Position numbers and translations under genes: made by a program
Notes under the pieces: model-generated
Databases searched by the model: none
What the model was told of the DNA's origin: nothing
Seen by the model: only the letters and a program-made list of their open reading frames with translations
Assembly: GCA_907163375.1 (NCBI GenBank)
Contig: CAJQUW010003055.1
Location: 186,001-250,000, forward strand
Reading direction: 5' to 3'
DNA from: Prostheceraeus crozeri
Taxonomy: Eukaryota > Platyhelminthes > Polycladida > Euryleptidae
Length of the DNA stretch: 64,000 nt
In this document: piece after piece, positions 1 through 11,316 of the stretch
Position numbering within the stretch: position 1 is the first letter of the stretch
How the letters are laid out: every line of letters begins with the position of its first letter

Positions 1-1010
1 GCCGCAGCTTACAGGCATGATTTAGCTTATCGAAATCATGATCTAAGTTCTCGACATGTAGCTGATAAGAAGATGATTCAAGAATTAGATAGTATTCAAA
101 ATCCTACATTTAGAGAAAAAATTGAAAGAATGTTTGTTAAGAAAGCTTTACAAGCCAAAATATTATTCGGCCAGGGTTTAAATGAAACGACAGCAAAGTT
201 GTCTGAGAGCAACGCTCGAACCTACGGGTCCGAAATCCACAAGGAATATAGAAGGCCTAAATATTTATTGAAAGTAAAAGTATTTAATAAAGATGATATT
301 TGGAGTGCTGATCTTATTCATATGCCGAATGAAAAAGATTATAAATACGCATTGACCGTTATAGATTTATATACACGATACGCTTGGGTAAAGCCTTTAA
401 AAAATAAAAGTGGTCTATCAGTTAAATATGCGTTTGAAATAATCTTTAAAGAAAGTAAGAGAAAGCCAAAAAATTGTTTGTTGATAAAGGGTCGGAATTT
501 TATAACCGAAACGTTCAGCCACTATTTGAAACTGTTTATTCAACTGAAAATGCAGGGAAGGCCGTAGTGATAGAAAGATTCAATCGGACGTTAAAAAATA
601 AATTATTCAAAATATTTACTGAGCAAAGAAATCAGAAATGGTTGAAGATATTACCAGGAATTGTAGAAGAGTACAATAATAAAGTTCATTCTGGTATTGA
701 AGAAACTCCAAAGAATGCTTCTGACGACCCTGATTTGATAAGAAAAAAAATATTCGAGAATAATAATTTGAATGAGAGTAATACGAATTTGCAGAAACTT
801 AAGCCGAAATTTAAAATTGGAGATAGAGTTAGAATATTTAAATTTAAGAATAAATTTGAAAAAGGCTTCGTCGGATACTGGACTAAAGAAATATTTGAAG
901 TTTCTAGAATAAATCAAAGTTATCCGATTACTTACGAAATCAAAGATTTAGATGATGAAGATATCAGAGGCCGATTTTATCAAAATGAATTACAGAAAAC
1001 AGAGCTTTAG
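1..1010 (+). pseudogene. Polinton integrase remnant
   Basis: Retroviral-type (rve) integrase, which in Polintons inserts the linear element into the host genome. Visible blocks are the catalytic-core start around 300-420 (ADLIHMPN followed by ALTVIDLYTRYAWVKPL), an acidic GSEFYN block near 480-500, an ERFNRTLKNKLF block near 575 and a basic, SH3/chromo-like C-terminal part (FKIGDRVRIFKF ... YEIKDLDDED). It ends just before the oppositely oriented protease. The sequence is AT-rich and broken, so no single intact reading frame covers it. Treated as a fossil. Confidence 0.8.
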
Positions 1011-1021
1011 CTTCGCTTGAG

Positions 1022-1474
1022 TTATAGATCGTTTAACTCTAACATTATATCTAGAAATGGTACTCCTTTTTGTAATTTGTACAAAACGTATAAACATAAT
1101 TGTCCACAATAGGTAGTGCCTGCTGTTTGAATTTGAAACGTATTGTATGTTCCCGTTCCAAGTAATTCTTTTACTTCATTTGTAGGGGGCAAACCGTATG
1201 AATCAAAATAATAGTTCTGCTGATGATTTTTAACGCCTGCTGACCAATGTACGCCTTTGTGGTCTGAAGTGTGAAGATTCGTTATGAAATTTACAGTTTG
1301 AACTTTGTGCCGGGAACTGAAGGTTCCTGTTGGCCTATTTTTGATCAATTGTAATTCATCCCTCATCAATATGTGAAAATTCTTTATTCCCAATTGATTA
1401 GCAATCTTATTTAAATCGAAATTCGTTGTTGTCTGTGTTCCATATAATTTCAAAAACTCATTTATGTTGCTCAT
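1022..1474 (-). CDS. Polinton adenain-like cysteine protease
   Basis: A 150-residue open frame convergent with the integrase, only 11 bases from its end. Its size, the segment with VHWSAGVKN (candidate catalytic His) and the Cys-containing TTYCGQLCLYVLYKL block near the C-terminus fit the adenovirus-type (C5/Ulp1-like) maturation protease carried by Polintons, which cleaves capsid proteins during particle assembly. The start at 1474 is the first ATG after an AT-rich spacer. The frame reads open over its whole length, but expression is unknown and the element as a whole is a fossil. Position next to a Polinton integrase is the main support; the motifs alone are short. Confidence 0.65.
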   Translation of the reverse strand: MSNINEFLKLYGTQTTTNFDLNKIANQLGIKNFHILMRDELQLIKNRPTGTFSSRHKVQTVNFITNLHTSDHKGVHWSAGVKNHQQNYYFDSYGLPPTNEVKELLGTGTYNTFQIQTAGTTYCGQLCLYVLYKLQKGVPFLDIMLELNDL

Positions 1475-1717
1475 TTTATAATAAAAAAATTTCTTACAGG
1501 GTCCCCCTAGATTTAAAAAACTGTCTCATAATGATGACTTACCTTACTACTTATTCGATTTTGAAATGATTATATTATAATTATTCTAATGTATATTGTT
1601 TTACATATTTCCATTTTCTTCATGAACTTCTCAAAATGAATTAGAAAAAACTGAGTTTTAGATGGTTGTTGAATCACTGCTTGCTTGCTTGCTTTTCAGA
1701 TGTAGTTGTCCACAAAA

Positions 1718-2143
1718 TCATTTGTCTTGAATGGCTTGCAATTGTGATGTCTCTTCATCTTGAGTTGATGATGTCCCCGGTTGTAGATTTAAAACTATTT
1801 GACTTGTTTTCATTGTCTTATTATAATAATCCATCTCAAGTTGTTCATCAAAAGAACGCTTCATTCTCGCCGTTTCACGTTTCACAATATATTGATTTTG
1901 TAAAGTTCTTCGCTTACGTTCTAATGCAGCAGCGCCTTTAACTTCGTTTAAAATTCGCTGTGATATTTCACACGACGTCAAGAAATCATCAAAATCAATA
2001 TCACTAATGTTTTCCAAACTTTTTTGTAGTTCCACAGAATTTATGAAATGATTCTTCTTTACAAATTCGTTGATCAGGCACACTTTTTTTGCGATTTGTC
2101 CTTTTGTCGTTTCAATACGATCACCCAAATGTTTACTCATCAT
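1718..2143 (-). CDS. Polinton-associated ORF of unknown function
   Basis: A 141-residue open frame, same strand as the protease and 244 bases upstream of it. It is rich in Lys, Glu, Ser and Gln, has no hydrophobic segment, and contains a Lys/Arg-rich middle (ALERKRRTLQNQYIVKRETARMKR split over about residues 75-98) that could form a helix, followed by a Gln/Ser/Thr-rich tail. I do not recognise the family. Its position suggests one of the poorly conserved Polinton structural or accessory proteins. It could also be a chance ORF, but the length and composition argue mildly for coding. Confidence 0.45.
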   Translation of the reverse strand: MMSKHLGDRIETTKGQIAKKVCLINEFVKKNHFINSVELQKSLENISDIDFDDFLTSCEISQRILNEVKGAAALERKRRTLQNQYIVKRETARMKRSFDEQLEMDYYNKTMKTSQIVLNLQPGTSSTQDEETSQLQAIQDK

Positions 2144-2149
2144 GAATGA

Positions 2150-2440
2150 TAGAAATGAATGAGATGAATTAAAATAAACTAACTATCTAATACTCCTTGA
2201 GAGAAGAACTTCATTCGTTAATGTGTTTCATTGTTTAAGTGATTGTTTAAAATTGCTATAACAACTATCTTGCATATCGGCGTTGCCCTTATGCGTTCTA
2301 AATTCACAATAAAAATTGCTTTTTTATTATCACCACACCCGCATGTGTTCTCAACTCACAAGAAGAATTGCTTTTTATTGCTGCCCGTATGTGTTTTAAC
2401 CTATTCATGTGGAAACAGGAAACGCTAAATGAATTTTGCA
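2150..2440. other. AT-rich spacer without recognised gene
   Basis: No convincing coding sequence. A 61-codon frame at 2243-2428 has no recognisable domain and lies in low-complexity sequence. Confidence 0.4.
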
Positions 2441-2612
2441 AATCGATTTTCTAAAACTGAATTTGAAAACAGACTTTACAAATGGATTTTGAAAATAGAT
2501 TTTGAAAACAGATTCTGAAAATAATTTACGTAGGGGTAAATTGAAATGTCAAAACTTTACGCACGCGTAAGTTGAAATGTCAAAAGTTTACCGATGGGTA
2601 AATTGAAATGAC
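2440..2612. repeat. Two short tandem repeat blocks
   Basis: From 2444 to about 2525 a degenerate unit of roughly 17-18 bases (variants of GATTTTGAAAACA) repeats four to five times. From about 2528 to 2612 a unit of about 31 bases (GGGTAAATTGAAATGTCAAA) occurs three times with small changes. No gene in the stretch up to 3000. Confidence 0.7.
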
Positions 2613-3002
2613 AAGAGATAGCACGATAATTTTAGGGGAAAGCTGCTAGATGTTTCTCTCTCTTCAATCTCTGTCTCTCTTGATTTATCAGCCAGTGTAT
2701 GGGTTCATTGAATAATTTTGAGTTTATGAGTTACAATGATCTTCTAGTTCACACAATTAGTACTTTAAATAATGTTGAGCATACAATAACGAAGAATGAC
2801 TAAGTAATAATTGCGTCTTCTTAATTTATCATAATGCTCTAATCTTAATAATAATTGAGAACCATTTCACCTGTTTTTAATTGAGATAACGAAGGATATA
2901 TTCTTGCGGTTTCATCCACTTTTGTTTCTTCCATTTTTTAAAGAAATATTATTAGTCACATGATATATTTTGAAAACCTGAAAGATGGATAAAATTCATG
3001 AA

Positions 3003-3172
3003 TTTGAAATTCTCAACTTTTATGATTTTCGGTGTCCTGGAACGGTCATGATTTTCAAGGTAAAAAATGTAATTCTCAAATTTGAGATTCTTAACTTTTA
3101 TGATTTTTTCGATGTCCTGGAACGGTCATGATTTTGGGGGTGAAAATTGTAATTCTCAAATTTGAGATTTTG
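3003..3172. repeat. Tandem duplication of about 80 bp
   Basis: Two adjacent copies share TTTATGATTTT, then TGTCCTGGAACGGTCATGA and GTAATTCTCAAATTTGAGA in the same order. The copies are about 90% alike. No coding potential. Confidence 0.75.
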
Positions 3173-3304
3173 AAAAATTTGAAAATTGGGTATTTTTAAA
3201 AACGCTTAAATTTTCGCCCTTCGGCCTTCGGCCACGTGAAATTTGAAGTCCACCTAAATTTTTGAAATTTTTGAAATTTTGATTTTTTGAAAAAAACCCG
3301 CAAA

Positions 3305-3390
3305 AGTGTGACATCCGGCGCAAGCGAAGCGAAGCAAAGCGAAGCAAAGCGAAGCAAAGCGAAGCGAAGCGTCGCGCCGGATGTCACACT
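3305..3390. repeat. 17-bp perfect inverted repeat around a GAAGC/AAAGC tandem array
   Basis: Arms AGTGTGACATCCGGCGC (3305-3321) and its exact complement (3374-3390) enclose 52 bases made almost only of the 5-mers GAAGC and AAAGC. The arms can form a stem with a long purine-rich loop. It lies just beyond the end of the mariner transposase, where a mariner terminal repeat would be expected, so it may be a separate small element or a rearranged end. Confidence 0.75.
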
Positions 3391-3420
3391 ATATACTACT
3401 CATATTAAGAAAACAAAGAT

Positions 3421-4129
3421 TCATTTTGAATACTCAAAAACATCAACATTTACCTCAACCAGCAATTCCACCTGGTAAAGAACGTCTGAGATAGCATTTA
3501 TCAGTTTTGACTGATTCAACAAGGCAACTTCGTTCGTAGTGCGGCTCTTCAACTCTTCCATGGAGCCTGGCCTTCCATGATGGTATGCCCTGTTTTTCAG
3601 CGTACCCCACAAGTAAAAATCTAATGGGGAAAGATCCGGAGACCTGGGTGGCCACCCGGAGGGAAATCCACGTGCAATTACACGGTCACCAAACACTTCC
3701 TTTAGGAATTCAGAAACTTTCTTGGCGAAATGAGGTGACGCCCCATCTTGCTGGAAGGTTATATCATTCATCTTGCCCGAAGACTGAAGTTGTGGAATGA
3801 CATGAGTATGGAGCATTTTAAGGTAGCTGTCACCTGTGACTGTCCCTTCAAAGAAATTAGGGGTCAGCTTTAGTTCTTTGGAGAATCCCATCCAGACACT
3901 GACTTGATTGGCATGGAGACTCTATGAAACTGGGTGTGGCCTCTCTGTTCCCCACATTATGCAATTGTGTCTATTTACGACACCATCGAGTCGGAATATT
4001 GCTTCCTCGGTCCACAGAATATTTCCTAGTTGAGTCGGTGACAGAGATCTTATGTGGTCTGAGAATTCAAGTCTGGATATCTTATCTGTCTCAGAAATTG
4101 CTTGACAGACTTGAAGCTTGTAGGGGTGT
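3421..4129 (-). pseudogene. Mariner-type transposase, catalytic and C-terminal part
   Basis: Cut-and-paste transposase of the IS630/Tc1/mariner superfamily. Visible blocks, reading on the minus strand: ILWTEEAIF (normally an acidic WTDE-like block, catalytic Asp region 1), TFQQDGASPHFA (catalytic Asp 2) and WPPRSPDLSPLDFYLWG (catalytic Asp 3 region with the family's PPYSPDLSP-like signature). An in-frame TAG at 3922-3924 separates the first block from the rest. The N-terminal DNA-binding half lies at 11775-12140, moved away by the insertion of the Gypsy element at 4130. The frame ends at 3421. The expected 3' terminal repeat is not seen. Confidence 0.85.
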
Positions 4130-4414
4130 TGTTGAGATGTGTAATAATTTGTTCCGAAAGACAATAATAACTCTTATTTCACTCTACTGCTTTAGTGTTT
4201 GTAGTAGTATTTCATTAGACATTATTATTCTTCGGTGATGGTATATTGACTTCATTCTTTATTCATGCGTTTTGTTATTGTACAGGTTGCCATTTGTCAT
4301 GACTTGTATTCTGTCTGTAACCTGATCTGTTTCATGCCATCTTACTTTCCCAATAAACGATTCATCCATCGCGACTGGTTGTTCTGAGGGTTACGGGGAG
4401 CTAGAGATACAACA
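4130..4414 (+). repeat. 5' LTR of the Gypsy element
   Basis: 285 bp, TGTTGAGATG at the start and GATACAACA at the end. It is followed directly by a TGGTGGCAGCGAG-like stretch, where the tRNA primer-binding site lies in this family. Confidence 0.92.
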
Positions 4415-4441
4415 TCGTGGTGGCAGCGAGCACAACTACTG

Positions 4442-7400
4442 ATGGCTGCAAGTACATTTACTGCTCCCGTATTACCCTCTAATCCAAAATCTGCAGATTG
4501 GCAATATTTTCTTCGGCAATTCAAAAATTATCTTTTGATAATTGGTGCAGATGATAAACAGAAACTGCCTATACTTTTAAATTGTCTTGGTCGTGATGGA
4601 ACCGACATTTTTGACGGCTTACAAGATCCAAAAACTACGCTTGATGAAGTCAAGGACAGATTCAATGACTACTTCAACTGTCGCGTATCGCTTTTGCTAC
4701 GGAGAAAAGCGTTCTACACTGCTGTTCAAGGACCGAACGAGCCGGCGACCGACTACGCGTGTAGATTGCGGAGATTGTCGAAGGACTGCGAATTTGGACC
4801 TGCCCAAGATACAATAGTACGAGATATATTCGTCATAGGGATCAGACAAGATCCTATCGCAGAACGTCTTCTGTCCGAGGATGCCTCCAAATTGACGTTC
4901 GAAGGAGCGCTCGCCAGAGCAGAGGCTGCGGAGCGAGCTAGAGAAGGACGTCGGACAATGGCCCCAACGACAGTAGCCGCAGTTTCTACAAATCAAGCAA
5001 GCAAAAGAAGTCAATTTACCTCAAGACCTGCTACGTCTACCTGCTACCGCTGCGGAAATTCGTCTCATCGTGCAAACGACCCCAATTGCCCCGCCCGATC
5101 GGTAATCTGTCACAAATGCAACACACGTGGTCATTTTGGCAAAGTATGTAGATCTTCAGCTGGGTCAAAGGAAGTGCATCGCAAACCCAACAATGCAAAA
5201 AATCGGTTTGATGTTCGTGCTGTCCAAGTGAGCGATTCAGAGGCAGATAAGGTATATAACGTTTTTTGTTCAGACAGTTCCATGTCTCATTCTAAGGTAT
5301 CTAGAAATGTTTATATTAACGGTAACCTTATTGAATCTGTATGTGATACTGGCGCAGAAATTTCTATTTTACCAGTTGATTGTTTACCTGATATCGAGTA
5401 TGAGCCTACCTCTATCTCAGTTAAAGCATGGGGTGATTTTTTCATCCCAGTTTTGGGTATTACTTCCTGTAATGTAACGTACAATAATCGCTCATTGACA
5501 TGTAATTTTGTGGTAGTCAATGTTAATGCCTGTAGACCTTTGCTGTCATACAATGTATGTAAAGTACTGGGAATACTGTATGAGTTAGCTACTACTAATG
5601 ATAACGCTGATTATTCTGCGCACGACCCGATTTCTAATATTTCTACAAGTACTGATAGAGAAATCAAGCTGAATAAATGCCATGAAGAACCAATTAACAT
5701 TGCACAATGTACAAATGATTACCCTAATGCCCATATCGATATCGATGCATGCTCCTCCGATTTCGCAAAGTTTACAAACGACGAAGACATACACGACATT
5801 TTAAAACAATATCGTAAAGTATTCAGCGAAGGTGGAACTCTGCGTAATATTGAATACAAGGTTGAACTGCGCGAAGATGCTAAACCTTTTGCTCCACCTG
5901 CACGCCGTTTACCACCAGGTATTTTACCGTCAGTCCGCGCCGAATTGAATAGATTGCAGCATGAAGGTATAATTGAAGAAGTTGAACAACCCACGGAATG
6001 GTGTGCGCCGATTGTGGTAGCGCTCAAGAAGGATAAATCTGTCAGAATCTGTACAGATTTCAGAGTATTGAATAAAAATGTAAAGCGCCACAATTATCAA
6101 ATGCCAACGTTGGACGAGATAAGCGCACAACTGCATGGGTCTACGTATTTTTCTAAGGTTGATCTACAATCTGGTTTTCAGCAAATGCCGCTGGCTAAAG
6201 AGAGCCAAGATCTTCTGACATTTTCTACGCCCTTCGGTCGTTTTCGACATAAGCGATTACCGTTTGGGATAACGTCAGCGCCGGAAATCTTCCAGAAATA
6301 TATGAATACTCTACTCTCAGGCATTAATAACGTTGTATGATATATGGACGACAGCTTGATATTCGGTAACGATATAAACTCTCACAATGAAGCATTGAAG
6401 ACAGTATTGGCTTGATTATTGGAACATGGAGTAAGATTGAATCTCGGAAAAAGTGTTTTCGGCAAACAGAATGTCGAATTCATCGGTCACATCTGGTCAA
6501 TAGACGGTGTAGCGCCACATCCTGACAAATTAAAGGCGATCAACGACATGCCTAAACCTTCTACTTGTGGAGAGTTGCGCTCATTTTTAGGACTAGCTGC
6601 ATACGTTGGAAGTCGGACAGTACCTCACTTTAGCACAAAAGCATCGCCTCTGTGGGAATTAGGATCTTCAGGACCTATCTTTTGGACTGAGAAACTTTCG
6701 GCGCAGTTTGATGAACTGAGGAAATCCTTGCTGAGCAGTCAGACATTACAATATTTCAATCTTTCAAAGCCCGTGATGGTGCAAGTCGACGCCAATGGTC
6801 AATGACTTGGTGGTGTACTGCTGCAAGAAGAAAAGCCTGTTATTTTCGTTTCGAGGACCGCAAGTTAACAAGCACGGAACAGAGATACTCGCAAATCGAA
6901 AAAGAATTTTTATCGATAGTATTTACTGTTACAAGGTTACGTACTTACCTCCTTGGTATTTCTTTCATCGTACAAACTAATCACAAGCCGCTATTAGCCA
7001 TCATTAAAAAGTCTATCGACAAGGTTTCCAATCGTTTACAGCGCTGGATTTTGAATATACAGCACTTCGATTTCAAGTTGGAGCACATCGCTGGCAAATC
7101 AAATTTGATAGCTGATGGTCTTTCACGTAATCCATTACCGATGTCATCAGTTTCAGATGAAGAAAACAATGAGTATACTATTTGCTTCCTGCTGAAAAGT
7201 TCGCCCATTGACCTTCGAAGAGTCTCTAGCGAAGCATCAAGGGATGAGACATTGCAAAAAGTAATTTCAGCAATTCGTGATGATTGGCAAAGCATCAGTA
7301 AATGTCCTAAGCCTTACTTTTCCTTCAGGGATGAATTATATCATTGAAATTGTGCAACAACTCGTGACCTGATAGTGTGATAGTCATGAAAGGGGATCTC

Positions 7401-8564
7401 GTGGTAATCCCTGAAGCTTCAGTATCTGAAATTCTTGATATGATACATGAAGGGCACTTAGGTGCAACGAAAATGAAGCATTGTATTCGGTCTTATTGTT
7501 ATTGGCCAGGATTCACAAGGGCTATCGACGACTATGTGAGACAATGCCAGTCATGTACTATTTATCAAAGAGCAAGTGATACTCCACCTTTAACACCTAT
7601 CGCCAATACAGTTACAGCACCGTGCGAACAAATCGCTGTAGACTTAACTGGTCCTTCAACATCTACACAAGGTAAAGTTCTGCTCACAATCATTGACTAT
7701 TTCAGTAGATATCCTGAAGTATATGTACTCTATTCCGGCAATGCTCAAGAAATCCTGGTGAAGCTACGACAAACTTTCGCGCGTTTCGGCATTCCAAAAT
7801 CGTTAGTTAGCGACAATGGCTCCGTCTTCAAATCCAAGGAGATGTCAGAATTTCTCAATCAACTTGGTATAATACATATATTTTCCTCAAATTTCCACCC
7901 TCAATCCAAAGGCGTTGTTGAGAGACTTCATTCTACGTTAAAGTCACGCTTGATTAGAATCACTCATGAAGGCTTTGAATGGAATGCAGCTTTAGATAAA
8001 GTCTTGTTCGATATCCGAAGTACAGTTGACGCCGTTACAGGTCAAACTCCTTTTCAACTGTTTTTTGGTCGATCTATGAGAACGAAACTTACAGTTCTAA
8101 CTGATTCTCCTCGCCAATTATCCTACCCTTCTCGAGATGTGGTAAAAGAATATCGAAATAAGTTAACCGGACGAAAAGTTTCGTTCAATTGCGGTGATCA
8201 GGTCTTCTTCAGGAAAGCAGATAAAACGCCATTTGAATATCCAGGTGTTATTACGAAACAATGTGGCAACAACGCATATGAAGTTGAAAATGAAAATGGA
8301 CAACAGAGAATATATAATCAAAATCATTTAAAACGAAGATACGGCGAATCAGTTCCTGCTAATGAATGGCACGACGCATATGATGCAGCAGCTGAGAAAC
8401 ACGACGCACTTTCTGAAACCAACGTCATGCAATCTTCCTCCGATAATTACGACAGTGTTGGAAAATCCGTCGGATCCAGAGTTAGGAAACGCCGTGAGGG
8501 TCCGGGTCGTGAGCCGTATAATCTTCGTAAGAGAGTAGTAGATCCCAGAAAGTATCGTTATTAG
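4442..8564 (+). pseudogene. Gypsy gag-pol coding region (fossil)
   Basis: Order of parts: Gag about 4440-5030; two CCHC zinc knuckles about 5040-5150 (CYRCGNSSHR and CHKCNTRGHFGKVC); aspartic protease with VCDTGAEISIL about 5340; reverse transcriptase about 5900-6500 (YFSKVDLQSGFQQM, PFGITSAPEIFQ); RNase H about 6700-7130; integrase about 7400-8300 with the His/Cys zinc module, IAVDLTGP, LVSDNGSVF and GVVERLHSTLK. Gag and Pol appear to share one frame at the start, as in many invertebrate Gypsy elements. The order RT-RNase H-integrase separates Gypsy from Copia. It is broken (about three to four breaks). Confidence 0.92.
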
Positions 8565-8659
8565 TCGTGCGCCTATTTTCTGTGAGAATTCTGAAAGTAT
8601 CATTTTGTACATGGTGTTTGTCAATTGAGCTATAAGTATTTTTTACGAAAGAGAGGAAA

Positions 8660-8865
8660 TGTTGAGATGTGTAATAATTTGTTCCGAAAGACAATAATAA
8701 CTCTTATTTAACTCTACTGCTTTAGTGTTTGTAGTAGTATTTCATTAGACATTATTATTCTTCGGTGATGGTATATTGACTTCATTCTTTATTCATGCGT
8801 AATTTGTTATTGTACAGGTTGCCATTTGTCATGAGTTGTATTCTGTCTGTAACCTGATCTGTTTC
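8660..8865 (+). repeat. 3' LTR of the Gypsy element, first segment
   Basis: Matches the first 204 bp of the 5' LTR nearly base for base, then stops where the long-TIR transposon begins. The remainder is at 11685-11769. The four bases TTTC at 8862-8865 are repeated at 11685-11688. Confidence 0.92.
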
Positions 8866-9233
8866 CACGTTGGGGCTGAATCAACATTTATTCAGCTTTT
8901 AGTGCCCATCCAAAATATTGATATATTCGTTGACAGAATCACTGTCTAAGATGAAAAATCGGAAAATAAAAAAAATCGTTGCCGGAGATCAAGAGATACA
9001 GAGTGATCAATAATCAATCGATATTGATCAATTGATTGATTCTGAAAAGATGACTATCTCTAAGTGCCCACCCTAAAAGTTGCAAGTTTCATTTTTAGAA
9101 TTATTTCCTAGGATGAAAAAGCGCTAAATAAAAAAAATTGTTGCCAGAGATCAAGAGATACAGAGTGATCAATTATCAATCGATATTGATCAATTTCATT
9201 GATTCTGAGAAAAATGGATTTTTTCTTGGCTAC
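8866..9233. repeat. Left terminal inverted repeat of the long-TIR transposon
   Basis: About 368 bp, complementary to 11317-11684 with a few mismatches. It includes two direct copies of the AGATCAAGAGATACAGAGTG block, near 8987 and 9148. Confidence 0.88.
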
Positions 9234-9392
9234 ATTATTTTATTATGATGCTTGTAATTTTATTACTGATGCTTAGCAATTTTGTGAATTGCTTTCATGA
9301 ACTTTCCCTGAACTGTCGTCAGCTGATGAAAACAATGCGTGTGGATTTAGAAAATGAATTTATTTTCATAACTTGAAAACATTGAGTCAGAG

Positions 9393-10930
9393 TCAAACGT
9401 GTCTGCTGGCGTACTCTGAAACTGCACGCAAAAGTTGCTGTCCAAAACGAGGATTAGATGCATGAACTTTGTATCTGTTCCACGAAGAAAATTCAAAGTC
9501 TGAATGTACTGCCTCAGAGGCTTGCTCTGACCAATTTCCCAGTCCAGAGCATCTTGTTCTACAGAAGTCGTAGACGTGATGCAACACTACATGCACTTTT
9601 GGTGCAATGTTGATGTTCAATTTGCTGAATTCATTGCCAAATTCTTGAATCCTATGCTTAGCGTCAGGTCTCAACTCCTTTCCATAGCATGATTTTATCA
9701 CTGCTTTGAAGCTTTCAAATGCTGCTACGTAATTCTCGTAAGGACAATGCAAATCTCGCAGTAGCTTTGCGTTGTACAGAAGTACCATACAGGCATTTCC
9801 ATTGAAAATGCCACCTTGTCGTTCTTGTAGTTGGACGTTGCTCTTCTTGAGCCATTCTTCTGCGCCAGTTCTCCATACCTCGGTAAGACCTCTGTACATG
9901 TGAGTAACGGGTCCGATGAGTAAATGTAGCTCTGGCGGAGCAAACACATCGAGGACTCGAACATCTGGATTCATCGTAATCACAGAAGGATGGATGACGT
10001 TGCCATGATTTTTCGCGTCGGCTTTGTGTTCACCAGTTTGATACCAATTCCAAAAGAGCTGATTTATACTGCCGAATGTTCTTGTGTTCCCTTTCAGGTT
10101 CATTCTCAAGTTCTCTTTATCCACATCGCACCATGCGCACGTATGACATGAGCCGTGACCCATGAGACCAAGCAAGATATTTATTAGTTTTAGATCTACA
10201 GCAATGGTCGGATATTTTCGGAAGATGATAAAGTTCTTGCTTGGTTGTTTGGCGGTGGGGATTGAAGCAGAATGATTGACCTTCCTGCACATTTTGATAG
10301 TGTCAAACAGCTTGCATTTGGTTGTCCATCAGCCTTTTCCTTAATGATTCGTGCTGCAACCTTCTCCTTCGAATTAGGTGAAACCTCACTTGCCATTTTG
10401 TGCAAATTCTGAACCCTTGACGTCTTGCAGCATTTGTGGGGAAGGCCTCGCCCAATTTCTGATGTACAACTACTGCAGAGGCGCATGATCTTTTCTTTGC
10501 TTTTATGGATGCTTTCATTCCGAGGTTGGCATGGCATCGCAGTTGCTCAACGAGCAGCACTGAGTCCAAGTGGAACAGACTGTGCAATTTCACAGACAAG
10601 ACACTGACACGGCGATGAAGCTGATGCACGGGTTCTGACTTGATACAATCATGAATGATCGGCGATAGGTATATCCTTCCTCTGTCTTTTATTTGGATGA
10701 TCAAATTCATTAAGAGCGCGGACACACGTCGAAAATAGCACATTAGGTAGTCTTTCATCCTGTTGATCCACTCCTTCAATCACATGATTCTGAATTTTAT
10801 ACCATAGCGACGGAGTCGGAGATCGAAATGTGTTGTTGTCTTTCTTTGCTTTTGAGAAGCATAGCAGGCAGACCCTTCTTCGACACTGCTCGTGTGACGG
10901 AGGCATTTTACCAACTGTGCGATCAGGCAA
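9393..10930 (-). pseudogene. Putative transposase of the long-TIR transposon
   Basis: The minus strand carries a decayed protein in several frames. N-terminal part (10649-10930): CLLCFSKAKK and LFSTCVRAL, Cys pairs suggesting a zinc-binding module. Middle (10196-10537): RLCSSCTSEIGRGLPHKC, a second Cys/His cluster. C-terminal part (9393-10292, 299 residues open): AVDLKLINILLGL then HTCAWCDVDKENL (candidate catalytic Asp with a CxxC module), PPELHLLIGPVTHMYRGL, and GNWSEQASEAVHSDFE (candidate catalytic Glu). The arrangement Asp, zinc module, late Glu resembles an RNase H-fold transposase. The frame changes near 10285-10300 and again between 10540 and 10650. The family is not named with confidence; being the only coding content between long TIRs is the main argument. 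Confidence 0.6.
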
Positions 10931-11316
10931 TTAGTGAGTGCTTTTCATTCGGTGGCGTGACTGAGGGTGACTCACAACGGTTCGCATCTGAAGTCGCTTC
11001 AAGTATTGTGTGTGATCCTACTGCTGATAGTCAATTAGACAATAGAACATCTAGCGATCATGGAATGAACAAAGGCCGCACATTGTTGAAAGTGATATGA
11101 AAGCTATCAATTGCGACACCAATACGTTGACTAAGAGAAGTGACAAATCTGAAAACTGCAAATTGCAACTTAGCTAATGTTTGTAATCACAATTATTCGA
11201 TCAATTATATAAGTATCGATCAGTCCGAATCTCAAGATCTCTGTCACTGGTGTTGTAATTTCACACATATTCGCATAAAGAACAAATAGAGATTTGGAAA
11301 ATGAAATGATTGCACA

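Larger units (their letters stand above)
1..2150. mobile_element. Polinton/Maverick fossil, left-edge fragment
   Basis: Three adjacent coding remnants fit the gene set of a Polinton (self-synthesising, virus-like DNA transposon): a retroviral-type integrase on the plus strand, an adenain-like cysteine protease on the minus strand, and a further minus-strand ORF. The element enters from outside the window, so its left end is not seen. No terminal inverted repeat was recognised. The coding block ends near 2143; the AT-rich sequence after it may still belong to the element. It is broken, with at least one break in the integrase part, while the other two frames read open. Family assignment is from gene content, not from a database search. 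Confidence 0.8.
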
